The notes beneath the pieces are model-generated. The model saw only the letters and a program-made list of their open reading frames with translations. It did no database searches and had not been told where the DNA came from. Source: Treponema sp. (GTDB taxonomy: Bacteria > Spirochaetota > Spirochaetia > Treponematales > Breznakiellaceae). From it: 12,501 nucleotides of DNA. Where the stretch lies: assembly GCA_031254795.1 (NCBI GenBank), contig JAIRTS010000142.1, positions 1-12,501 of the forward strand. Reading direction: 5' to 3'. Each line of letters opens with the position of its first letter. Within the stretch, counting starts at the first letter, position 1. Shown here piece by piece: positions 6,770 through 12,501 of the stretch. A program made the position numbers and the translations under genes.

Positions 6770-6919
6770 GTGGAGAACCTCTGGCGCGCGCTATATCCAG
6801 CGCGATATTCCGAGGAAAATTTGAGCGACCTGTTGTCCTCCGCCTAAAAATCGTATCGCGAAAAAGCCTTAAACTGTCTGGAGCAAATTTCAGACGACAT
6901 AGACGCCGCGCCTGCGTAG
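6770..6919 (+). pseudogene. 3' remnant of a decayed gene
   Basis: One frame reads VENLWRALYPARYSEENLSD ... SSA, then a single TAA (6845-6847), then continues without shift as KSYREKALNCLEQISDDIDA APA and a TAG (6917-6919). The part after the stop has the composition of a genuine helical protein C-terminus, which points to the tail of a gene broken by a stop and truncated upstream. No ribosome binding site or start is evident and I do not recognise the family. Confidence 0.4.
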
Positions 6920-6951
6920 ACTTTTTTGGGGGGCAATAAAAAACTTGCTCT

Positions 6952-7290
6952 TTACTTAAGTCCATAACACCAGCCAAGTTCAGGCAAAAACAGTAAAATT
7001 CCAACCGCCAGCCCCCTCCACCCATATATTGTCTTTTCCAATGCCCGTTCTTCAACCCTATAGCCATTCACTTGAACATGCGCCCTAAATTCCTCCCAAT
7101 ACAACTGTGGATAATTTTATTGTTTCACCGGGATGTAAAATTTTGCCATCAACATGTATGCTGCATTCAGATATTTCTTCACCGGTATCTCTGGCATACA
7201 CCTTAAAAGCAACAGTTGTTGAACAGGCTACATTAAAGCCAACAAACCAATTACGGCAATAACCTTTACAAAAAATCTTGTCTTTTTCAT
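6952..7290 (-). pseudogene. Decayed small lipoprotein gene, PEGA-like
   Basis: The start is ATG at 7290 with an AGGA site about 8 bases upstream. The first frame gives a signal peptide, MKKTRFFVKVIAVIGLLALM, and stops at 7228-7230. One frame over, the text continues at a lipobox cysteine, ACSTTVAFKVYARDTGEE, through ISECSIHVDGKILHPGETIK to a TAG at 7085-7087. A third frame from 7098 continues with WEEFRAHVQVNGYRVEERAL, a hydrophobic segment YGWRGLAVGILLFLPELGW and CYGLK with TAA at 6952. A further shifted reading (KEQVFYCPPKK) may be the original end. The VDGK...NGY pattern recalls PEGA-type surface repeats. Intact, it would be a lipoprotein of about 115 residues with a C-terminal membrane segment. 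At least two frameshifts make it non-functional, unless they are sequencing errors. Confidence 0.6.
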
Positions 7291-7333
7291 CAGTTTCATC
7301 CTGAATTATATTCTATAGAATGAAGTCAAATAC

Positions 7334-7352
7334 CCGCCGATAAAACCGGCGG
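7334..7352. repeat. Right-end (downstream) hairpin of the IS200-type element
   Basis: CCGCCG (7334-7339) pairs with CGGCGG (7347-7352) around a 7-base AT-rich loop. It lies about 60 bases beyond the tnpA stop, where the family's right-end transposase-binding hairpin is expected. Confidence 0.6.
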
Positions 7353-7414
7353 CTTGCTTTTGTGAACCACTCAAAGCAGTTGATTCGAGAGCCTCCTAAA
7401 GTCGGCTGTCGGTG

Positions 7415-7852
7415 TTAGTTATCCTTGAAGAATTCCAACTGATCCAGTCGTTTGTCTTCCACTTCCTGTTCCCGAATATACTTCTTGATACTCTCCTCGT
7501 CCCTGCCCTCTGTTGACACACAATAGCCTTTTACCCAGAAGTTCTTTCCGGTGAGGTTTTGTTTCCTTCCCCTATAGGTCCGGGCTATATGTATTGCGCT
7601 TTTCCCTTTGATGTATCCTACCACCTGGACTATCGAGTACTTCGGCGGTATCTCTATCAGCGTATGGATATGGTACGGGCATATATGCCCTTCCACTATC
7701 CGGCTCTCCCGCCGCATGGCCAACTCGTGGAATGTTTTCTCCAGATATTTTGCTATATCAGCATATAGTTTCTTCTTACGGCATTTTGGTATCCATACCA
7801 CATGATATTTGCATATCCACACACTATGTGTTAGACTATTCATGTCTTGCAT
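7415..7852 (-). CDS. tnpA: IS200-family Y1 (HUH) transposase
   Basis: Single-strand transposase that cuts and joins the element ends through a tyrosine-DNA bond. The 145-residue length is normal for the family. Seen: the N-terminal core WICKYHVVWIPKCRKKKLY (12-30), the metal-binding His-x-His (YHIHTLIEIPPKYS, His61 and His63), GKSAI (83-87), FWVKGYCVSTEGRDE (105-119) and the catalytic tyrosine in SIKKYIREQE (Tyr125). All catalytic residues are present, so it may be active. The residue before the first His is Tyr60, where Asp is common (PDHIH). The ATG at 7852 has an AGGAG site 5 bases upstream; a second ATG at codon 4 is possible. Confidence 0.93.
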   Translation of the reverse strand: MQDMNSLTHSVWICKYHVVWIPKCRKKKLYADIAKYLEKTFHELAMRRESRIVEGHICPYHIHTLIEIPPKYSIVQVVGYIKGKSAIHIARTYRGRKQNLTGKNFWVKGYCVSTEGRDEESIKKYIREQEVEDKRLDQLEFFKDN

Positions 7853-7934
7853 TCTCGCTCCTGTCTTGGAATTTTGAGCAGGCTCACTGATAGGAGGTTA
7901 TTTTATACTTCCGGAATTGTCAAACTCTGAGAGT

Positions 7935-7953
7935 CCTCCGGCAAAGCCGGGGG
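7935..7953. repeat. Left-end (upstream) hairpin of the IS200-type element
   Basis: CCTCCGGC (7935-7942) and GCCGGGGG (7946-7953) form an 8-bp stem with one G-T pair around an AAA loop, upstream of the tnpA start. It is the counterpart of the hairpin at 7334-7352. Confidence 0.6.
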
Positions 7954-7980
7954 ATTACCTGTTTTATTCACATAAATTTT

Positions 7981-8080
7981 AGGCAAAATGGCGCATAACG
8001 TTCCGGCTGTAGCGATGGTTTGGCTGTCCGAATAAAGACGCTCGGATAAAACTTCAACACCTGTATCCGAAATTTTGCCT
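7981..8080. repeat. 100-base element bounded by 9-bp inverted repeats
   Basis: AGGCAAAAT (7981-7989) and ATTTTGCCT (8072-8080) are exact reverse complements. Inside, TCGGATA (8042-8048) pairs with TATCCGA (8064-8070), and TCCGA at 8027-8031 offers an alternative partner for TCGGA at 8042-8046. The stretch could be a small non-autonomous repeat or a structured RNA. A minus-strand frame of 67 codons crosses it from a TTG at 8106, but has no ATG and no recognisable homology, so I do not call it a gene. Confidence 0.45.
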
Positions 8081-8099
8081 TCGGGGAGTGCTAGGCTCC

Positions 8100-8128
8100 T
8101 TGACAATTCCCGCCTTCCCGTCTATAGT
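8100..8128 (+). promoter_or_regulatory. Near-consensus sigma-70 promoter of polA
   Basis: TTGACA (8100-8105), 17-base spacer, TATAGT (8123-8128): 11 of 12 matches to consensus at optimal spacing. The expected transcription start (8134-8136) falls on the polA ATG at 8134, and no Shine-Dalgarno sequence precedes that ATG, so the message is probably leaderless. Confidence 0.8.
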
Positions 8129-8133
8129 TATGT

Positions 8134-10959
8134 ATGCTCCCTCTTTACCTTATTGATTCATACGCCCTTATCTACCGTTCTTATTTCGCCTTTTTGAAAC
8201 GCCCTCTGAGAAACACTGCGGGCAAGAATATCTCCGTCCTGTTCGGCTTTGCCCGCACGCTCGCGGGGCTTTTGAACAACGGCGCTCCGGCGGTCGACGA
8301 ACAGGGAAAGCCGCTTGAAGCCGCGAGGAAACCGCGCCTGCTTGCCGCTGTCCTGGACCCGAAAGGCAAGACGTTCAGACACGAGATGTACGCCGGATAC
8401 AAGGCGACCAGGCAGAAAACGCCTGAAGATCTCCACGGGCAGGTGCCGCTTGTAGAAGAATTTTTAACCGCCCTCAACATCCCTATACTGCGGGTGGAGG
8501 GTTTTGAAGCCGATGATGTCATTGCGACGTTGGTGAAAAAATGCCGCGCTGAAAAACGCCAGTGTTACATGCTTTCCGGCGACAAGGATCTGCTGCAACT
8601 CGTGGGAGACGGCGTGTACGAACTGCGTCCATCAAAAACAGCCGGCGAAGTCTGGGATTTGATCGGCGCTCAGGAAGTGAAAGCCGAATGGGGCGTGCCT
8701 CCGGCGAAAATGCTCGATCTGTTGTCCCTTACCGGCGACGTTTCGGACAATATTCCCGGCGTGAAAGGCATAGGCGAGAAAGGCGCGGTCAAGCTCATGG
8801 CGCGTTACGGATCGCTTGAGGGGATTTTCAACAACATAGCGAGCATTGAAGGCGCAATCGGCAGGAAACTCGCTGAAGGAAAGGAAAGCGCGTGGTTTTC
8901 GAGAACGCTTATCGCGCTGAGAGACGATGTGCCGCTTTCCATGTCCGCGATTGACGAGCTTTCTATAGAAAGCATGCGCAGAAGCGCGGGCGCCGCTATT
9001 CTTGTTCGTGAAAACTGCCGTGAAACTGCGGAATTGTACGATGGTGGCGCCATTTCTTCCAATTCTTCCCATGAAAAAAACGCCCAGACCGCGCCGCGTT
9101 CAGCGCCAGTGTTCGGCGGCGCGGCGCCAAACGCGGCGCTGGATGCCTCCGATAAAGAGCTGCTCGGCGAAGGATCGTACCGTACCGTACTGGACATTGA
9201 GGAACTGCGAAACCTGCTTGGCGAGGCTCGCAAACGCTCCCTCATGGCGTTTGATTTTGAAACTGATTCCCTTGACGCATGGAACGCGACTCCGGTGGGC
9301 TTTTCTTTCTCTTTCGCGCTTAAAGAGGCTGTGTACGTACCGGTCGTTTCGCACGGCTTTGGCAGTCCTTTTATTGATCCGGAACTGGCCCGTTCCGCTC
9401 TAAAGCCCCTGTTTGAAGACCCCGGCATGACCATCATGGCGCATAACGCGAAGTACGATTACGAGGTGTCGCGGCGTTGGGGGGTTGGCCGCTGGCGATG
9501 CGGCATTTGGGACACCATGATCGCGGCGTGGCTCAACGAGCCTGATCGCGCCGGCTTCTCCCTTGACTCGCTCGCAAGCTACTATTTTAACTATACACCT
9601 ATTCTGTACAAAAACATTGTGCCGAAAGACGAGACGTTCGCGTTCGTGCCGCTTGAGCTTGCGACCCGCTATTCGGCTGAAGACGCGGATCTTTGTTTCC
9701 GTTTGAAGACGCTTCTTGAGAAAAAGCTGCGGAGCGCCGAACTGCTCCCGCTTTTTCAAAATCTCGAAATGCCTCTGCTCCCGATCCTGGCGGAAATGGA
9801 GGGCGAGGGCATTATGATTGAAAAGCAGGCGCTCGCGGATTATGGAGATGAATTGACTGACGCGCTCGAAGAGTTGGAAACCCGCATTTTCGCGCTGGTT
9901 GGGCATGATTTTAATATTTTTTCCACGCAGCAACTTCAAAAAGTGCTTTTTGAGGAACGGAAGTTAAAACCCGGCAAGAAAACCAGGACCGGCTACTCCA
10001 CCGATATGGCTGTTCTGGAGGAACTGGCGCGTACTGATCCGGTGCCGGCCATAGTGCTAAGGCATCGCGCTCTTTCAAGGCTTAAATCCACCTATGTTGA
10101 CTCCCTTAGTTCCCAAGCCGACGCGAAAAACCGCGTGCATACCAGCTTTCTTCAGACCGGCACCGTGACCGGGCGGCTTTCGAGCAAGGATCCTAATCTC
10201 CAGAACATACCAATCCGGGATGAAGAAGGCCGCCGCATACGGGAAGCCTTTATCGCAAAAGATGGGCATCTCCTCATTTCCGCGGATTACAGCCAGATCG
10301 AACTCGTGGTGCTGGCGCATCTGTCCGAAGACCCCGCCCTTATCTCGGCTTTTCGTGATGGCAAAGACGTTCATGCGCGTACCGCAAGCCTCATCTTCGG
10401 CGTTGACGAGGACGCCGTTCTGCCGGAACAGCGCCGCGTCGCCAAGATCATCAACTTCGGGGTGATGTACGGCATGAGCGCGTTCAGGCTCAGCAATGAG
10501 CTTGGCATAAGCCGCCACGAGGCTGCGGCGTTTATCGAAGCTTATTTTAGAACCTACGCCGGCATCAACAACCTCATTGAACGCATGGTCAAGCAGTGCG
10601 AGGAGACCGGCTTCGCCTCGACCCTTTTGGGCAGAAGGCGGTACATACCGGCGATCAACTCGACGAACAAGACCGAAAAAGCCCAGGCTGAGCGAGTCGC
10701 GGTGAACACCCCGATCCAAGGCTCCGCCGCGGACATAGTGAAAACCGCCATGCTGAATGTTGACAAAGCCCTTGCCGCGACCCACAGCAGCGCCAAGCTC
10801 CTGTTGCAGGTGCATGACGAACTCATCCTTGAAGTCCCTGAAGATGACGCGGAAGAAGCTGCGGCGCTCGCGCGGGAACGCATGGAAAACACGATCTCGC
10901 TGAGAGTTCCGATGAGGGTCAGCGTGGAGATCGGCAAACGCTGGGGAGATTTTCATTAA
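8134..10959 (+). CDS. polA: DNA polymerase I
   Basis: Repair polymerase that removes RNA primers and fills gaps. The 941 residues hold all three domains. The 5'-3' exonuclease (about 1-290) shows LIDSYALIYR, YKATRQKTPEDL (89-100), EADDVIATL (125-133), LSGDKDLLQL (147-156) and GDVSDNIPGVKGIGEK (201-216). A linker rich in Ser, Ala and Asn spans about 303-345. The 3'-5' proofreading domain retains its acidic motifs: FDFETDSLD (Asp374, Glu376), AHNAKYDYE (436-444) and YSAEDAD (513-519), so it should be active, unlike that of Taq. The polymerase domain has TGTVTGRLSSKDPNLQNIP (675-693), motif A DYSQIEL (718-724), the O helix RRVAKIINFGVMYG (767-780) and motif C VHDELILEVPEDD (893-905). The ATG at 8134 follows a promoter placed for a leaderless transcript. 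coaE starts 142 bases downstream. Confidence 0.98.
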   Translation: MLPLYLIDSYALIYRSYFAFLKRPLRNTAGKNISVLFGFARTLAGLLNNGAPAVDEQGKPLEAARKPRLLAAVLDPKGKTFRHEMYAGYKATRQKTPEDLHGQVPLVEEFLTALNIPILRVEGFEADDVIATLVKKCRAEKRQCYMLSGDKDLLQLVGDGVYELRPSKTAGEVWDLIGAQEVKAEWGVPPAKMLDLLSLTGDVSDNIPGVKGIGEKGAVKLMARYGSLEGIFNNIASIEGAIGRKLAEGKESAWFSRTLIALRDDVPLSMSAIDELSIESMRRSAGAAILVRENCRETAELYDGGAISSNSSHEKNAQTAPRSAPVFGGAAPNAALDASDKELLGEGSYRTVLDIEELRNLLGEARKRSLMAFDFETDSLDAWNATPVGFSFSFALKEAVYVPVVSHGFGSPFIDPELARSALKPLFEDPGMTIMAHNAKYDYEVSRRWGVGRWRCGIWDTMIAAWLNEPDRAGFSLDSLASYYFNYTPILYKNIVPKDETFAFVPLELATRYSAEDADLCFRLKTLLEKKLRSAELLPLFQNLEMPLLPILAEMEGEGIMIEKQALADYGDELTDALEELETRIFALVGHDFNIFSTQQLQKVLFEERKLKPGKKTRTGYSTDMAVLEELARTDPVPAIVLRHRALSRLKSTYVDSLSSQADAKNRVHTSFLQTGTVTGRLSSKDPNLQNIPIRDEEGRRIREAFIAKDGHLLISADYSQIELVVLAHLSEDPALISAFRDGKDVHARTASLIFGVDEDAVLPEQRRVAKIINFGVMYGMSAFRLSNELGISRHEAAAFIEAYFRTYAGINNLIERMVKQCEETGFASTLLGRRRYIPAINSTNKTEKAQAERVAVNTPIQGSAADIVKTAMLNVDKALAATHSSAKLLLQVHDELILEVPEDDAEEAAALARERMENTISLRVPMRVSVEIGKRWGDFH

Positions 10960-11011
10960 AAGGCGCGGCCCTTTAGGGATTTAATACCCTCTGTCGCTTC
11001 CTGCCGGGCGC

Positions 11012-11031
11012 GCGGGGATGCGTTTCCCCGC
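11012..11031. repeat. Stem-loop between polA and coaE
   Basis: GCGGGGA (11012-11018) and TCCCCGC (11025-11031) form a perfect 7-bp stem with a 6-base loop. It is followed by ATACGCAAAG rather than a T-run, so it is not a clear intrinsic terminator. It may attenuate or separate polA from coaE expression. Confidence 0.5.
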
Positions 11032-11101
11032 ATACGCAAAGATTTGAGGGAGAAATTTTCGACGCCTCGGCGCTTGGCTCCGGGGATCTGCATTAAATGC
11101 C

Positions 11102-11716
11102 ATGCTTATCGGTTTAACCGGACTGTATTGTTCGGGAAAAAATTACATCGCCTCATTGCTTGAAGAAAAAGGATTTCCCTCGCTTGACGTTGACAAACTG
11201 GGACACGAGGCGATTCGCCGGGAACGGGACGCGATAATCGCGCGTTTTGGCGCCGATGTGCTGGGAAAGGAAGATGGAGAAATAGACCGGCGTCTGCTGG
11301 GCGAAAAAGTCTTCGGGAGTCCACGCGAACTGGCGGCGCTCGAAACTATTGTCCACCCTGTGGCAAACGCGCTTACCGGCGAATGGATCGCCGCGCAGGG
11401 CGAACAAACCTGCGTCGTCAACGCGGCGTTGCTCCACAAATCAGTCGCGTTTGACCGCCTTGACGCCATCGTCATTGTCAAGGCGGGGCTTGTGACTCGG
11501 CTCGTCCGCGCCAGAAAACGGGATCGGCTGCCGTGGATCGAGCTTATAAAACGTTTTCTCCGCCAGAGCGGTTTTTCGTCTCAATATTTGAAAAAAAAAG
11601 CCGACAATAGAAAAGTTGATATATATATTATCAACAACACTGCGGGAAAAAATGTTCGAAAGCAATTGGATTATGCGATTCGCGCTTTTTGTAAAAGACA
11701 AGCTTGTAAAGGATAA
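11102..11716 (+). CDS. coaE: Dephospho-CoA kinase
   Basis: Phosphorylates the ribose 3'-hydroxyl of dephospho-CoA, the last step of coenzyme A synthesis. The 204 residues match the family length. Seen: a P-loop GLYCSGKN (7-14), LDVDKLGHEAI (28-38) in the place of the family's DAD motif, FGADVL...DGEIDRRLLGEKVF (49-71), LETIVHP (80-86), a LID segment rich in Arg (RLVRARKRDR, 133-142) and the late INN motif (177-179). Two departures stand out: the P-loop ends in Asn14 instead of Ser/Thr, and the usual DxPLL strand reads VVNAALLHKS (105-114). Both may be lineage traits. No convincing Shine-Dalgarno sequence or promoter is seen before the ATG. The SPOR gene follows after 4 bases. Confidence 0.9.
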   Translation: MLIGLTGLYCSGKNYIASLLEEKGFPSLDVDKLGHEAIRRERDAIIARFGADVLGKEDGEIDRRLLGEKVFGSPRELAALETIVHPVANALTGEWIAAQGEQTCVVNAALLHKSVAFDRLDAIVIVKAGLVTRLVRARKRDRLPWIELIKRFLRQSGFSSQYLKKKADNRKVDIYIINNTAGKNVRKQLDYAIRAFCKRQACKG

Positions 11717-11720
11717 ATAG

Positions 11721-12479
11721 ATGGAAAAGAAAAAAATATTGTTTATATCGGTGATCATCGGACTTTTTTTATTTATTGCGATAGCGCTTCCTCTATCGCT
11801 TCTTTCATCCAAAGACAACGTGTTGGCTGCGGCCGCGCCTGTAGCTTCCGGCATTCCCAAGCCGGAAGAGCCGCCTGCGGATCGTCCCGCGTCTATGGAT
11901 GTACGGGACGCGATTGTTAATCCGGCGGATCCGTCGGTCGCGCCCCCTGGAGGGCAGAATGTTGTTATCAATAACTATGATACGTCTGGCGCCGTGGTTT
12001 CCGAAGGCAGAGCCGCGCCTAATGAGGGGGAAACTGTAACGATCACCATCGTACCTGCGGTGCCCGCCGTCCAAACGCCACCGGCGGCGCCGCCACAGAG
12101 CGGGCAACGCGGCGCCACGCCCCGCGCCGCGCAACCCAGCCAACCGGCGGTGAACGCCTCGAAGCCTGCGGCGGCGCCGGCGGCGAAACCTGCGTCGTCG
12201 CCAGTGGCAAAGCCCGCGGTTTCCACCAGCGATCACAACTATTGGATACAAACAGGCTCTTTCGCCACAAAACCTCATGCCGAAAACGCCCAAAAAGCCC
12301 TCAAGGAGAAAGGCGTCTCCTCAATGATTGTGGACGCGGTTGTGAAAGGGAATAATGTGTACCGTGTCCGCACAGGCCCCTATACAACACTTAATGAAGC
12401 GAACTACTGGCTGAAACTCATCAAGGTTATTGACATGGATGGTTTGGAAGAAAGCTGGATCGATCAGGCGTCCAAGTGA
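11721..12479 (+). CDS. Membrane-anchored SPOR-domain protein
   Basis: A 252-residue envelope protein: a basic start (MEKKK), one transmembrane helix (6-28) that should place the rest outside the cytoplasm, a long Pro/Ala/Lys-rich linker (about 35-170, with KPA-type runs at 148-166), and a C-terminal SPOR domain (172-247: YWIQTGSFATKPHAENAQKA, then VYRVRTGPYTTLNEANYWL). SPOR domains bind peptidoglycan stripped of stem peptides, usually at the septum, so a role in cell division or wall remodelling is likely (inference from the family). It starts 4 bases after coaE with an AGGA site about 8 bases upstream, so the two are co-transcribed. Similar to FtsN or DedD only in layout, not by sequence that I can identify. 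Only 22 bases follow the stop. Confidence 0.9.
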   Translation: MEKKKILFISVIIGLFLFIAIALPLSLLSSKDNVLAAAAPVASGIPKPEEPPADRPASMDVRDAIVNPADPSVAPPGGQNVVINNYDTSGAVVSEGRAAPNEGETVTITIVPAVPAVQTPPAAPPQSGQRGATPRAAQPSQPAVNASKPAAAPAAKPASSPVAKPAVSTSDHNYWIQTGSFATKPHAENAQKALKEKGVSSMIVDAVVKGNNVYRVRTGPYTTLNEANYWLKLIKVIDMDGLEESWIDQASK

Positions 12480-12501
12480 AGCCTCGTCTTTTTAATCCAC
12501 C

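Larger units (their letters stand above)
7326..7958 (-). mobile_element. IS200/IS605-family insertion sequence (tnpA only)
   Basis: A single-gene element in the minus orientation: tnpA at 7415-7852, flanked by a GC-rich hairpin on each side (7334-7352 and 7935-7953), as expected for this family, which recognises subterminal hairpins and has no terminal inverted repeats or target duplication. The outer limits are approximate because cleavage sites cannot be fixed without an empty site. There is no tnpB. It lies between the decayed lipoprotein gene and the polA promoter region and interrupts no recognisable gene. Confidence 0.75.

Noticed and set aside
6290..6847. Plus-strand open frame overlapping the end of the binding-protein gene
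   Set aside because: Most of it is out of frame with a well-supported gene; only the final part (6770 onward) looks like a gene remnant.
7903..8106. Minus-strand frame of 67 codons between the insertion sequence and polA
   Set aside because: TTG start, no ribosome binding site; the DNA is better explained by the IS end and the inverted-repeat element.
10075..10956. Long minus-strand open frame of 293 codons
   Set aside because: Antisense to the polA polymerase domain with no start signals.
11012..11031. Intrinsic terminator after polA
   Set aside because: The stem is good but no T-run follows on either strand.
1..12501. CRISPR array, tRNA or rRNA genes, toxin-antitoxin or defence system
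   Set aside because: No regularly spaced repeats, no cloverleaf or rRNA-like sequence and no protein motifs of such systems were seen on either strand.

Overview
The window looks like chromosomal DNA from a spirochaete, most likely a Treponema of the gut or termite-gut type. The reasons are the shape of the proteins (a treponeme-like dephospho-CoA kinase and SPOR protein following polA, and a solute-binding protein with an uncleaved N-terminal anchor), a GC content near one half with AT-rich intergenic stretches, and many small decayed genes and dispersed repeats. This is a judgement from protein style; no search was run. The presence of aromatic biosynthesis genes argues against the reduced pathogenic treponemes.

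Left end (1-1375): the start of an unidentified minus-strand gene leaves the window behind a good promoter. It is followed by a decayed minus-strand gene (334-838) that can be read only by joining three frames, a 28-base near-perfect palindrome just upstream of that gene's ribosome binding site, and about 490 bases with no credible gene.

Aromatic block (1376-5321): four tightly packed minus-strand genes run from right to left: a PrsW-type membrane protease, DAHP synthase (first step of the shikimate pathway), prephenate dehydrogenase (tyrosine branch) and a small membrane protein. Two junctions overlap by 4 bases. Facing away on the plus strand is shikimate kinase, from a divergent promoter region of about 85 bases in which the two predicted promoters overlap. 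Shikimate kinase overlaps by 26 bases with an ABC-type solute-binding protein gene whose permeases are not in the window.

Decay zone (6634-8100): a strong 12-bp stem-loop, the tail of a decayed plus-strand gene, a decayed minus-strand lipoprotein gene meeting it tail to tail, an apparently intact IS200/IS605-family insertion sequence carrying only tnpA, and a 100-base element bounded by 9-bp inverted repeats.

Right part (8100-12501): polA, with all three enzymatic domains and a near-consensus promoter placed so that its transcript should start at the ATG; then coaE, and a SPOR-domain envelope protein directly behind coaE. No tRNA, rRNA, CRISPR array or recognisable novel defence system was seen. 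The most notable signals are two apparently leaderless promoters (aroK, polA), the overlapping divergent aro promoters, and the cluster of decayed genes and palindromic repeats.
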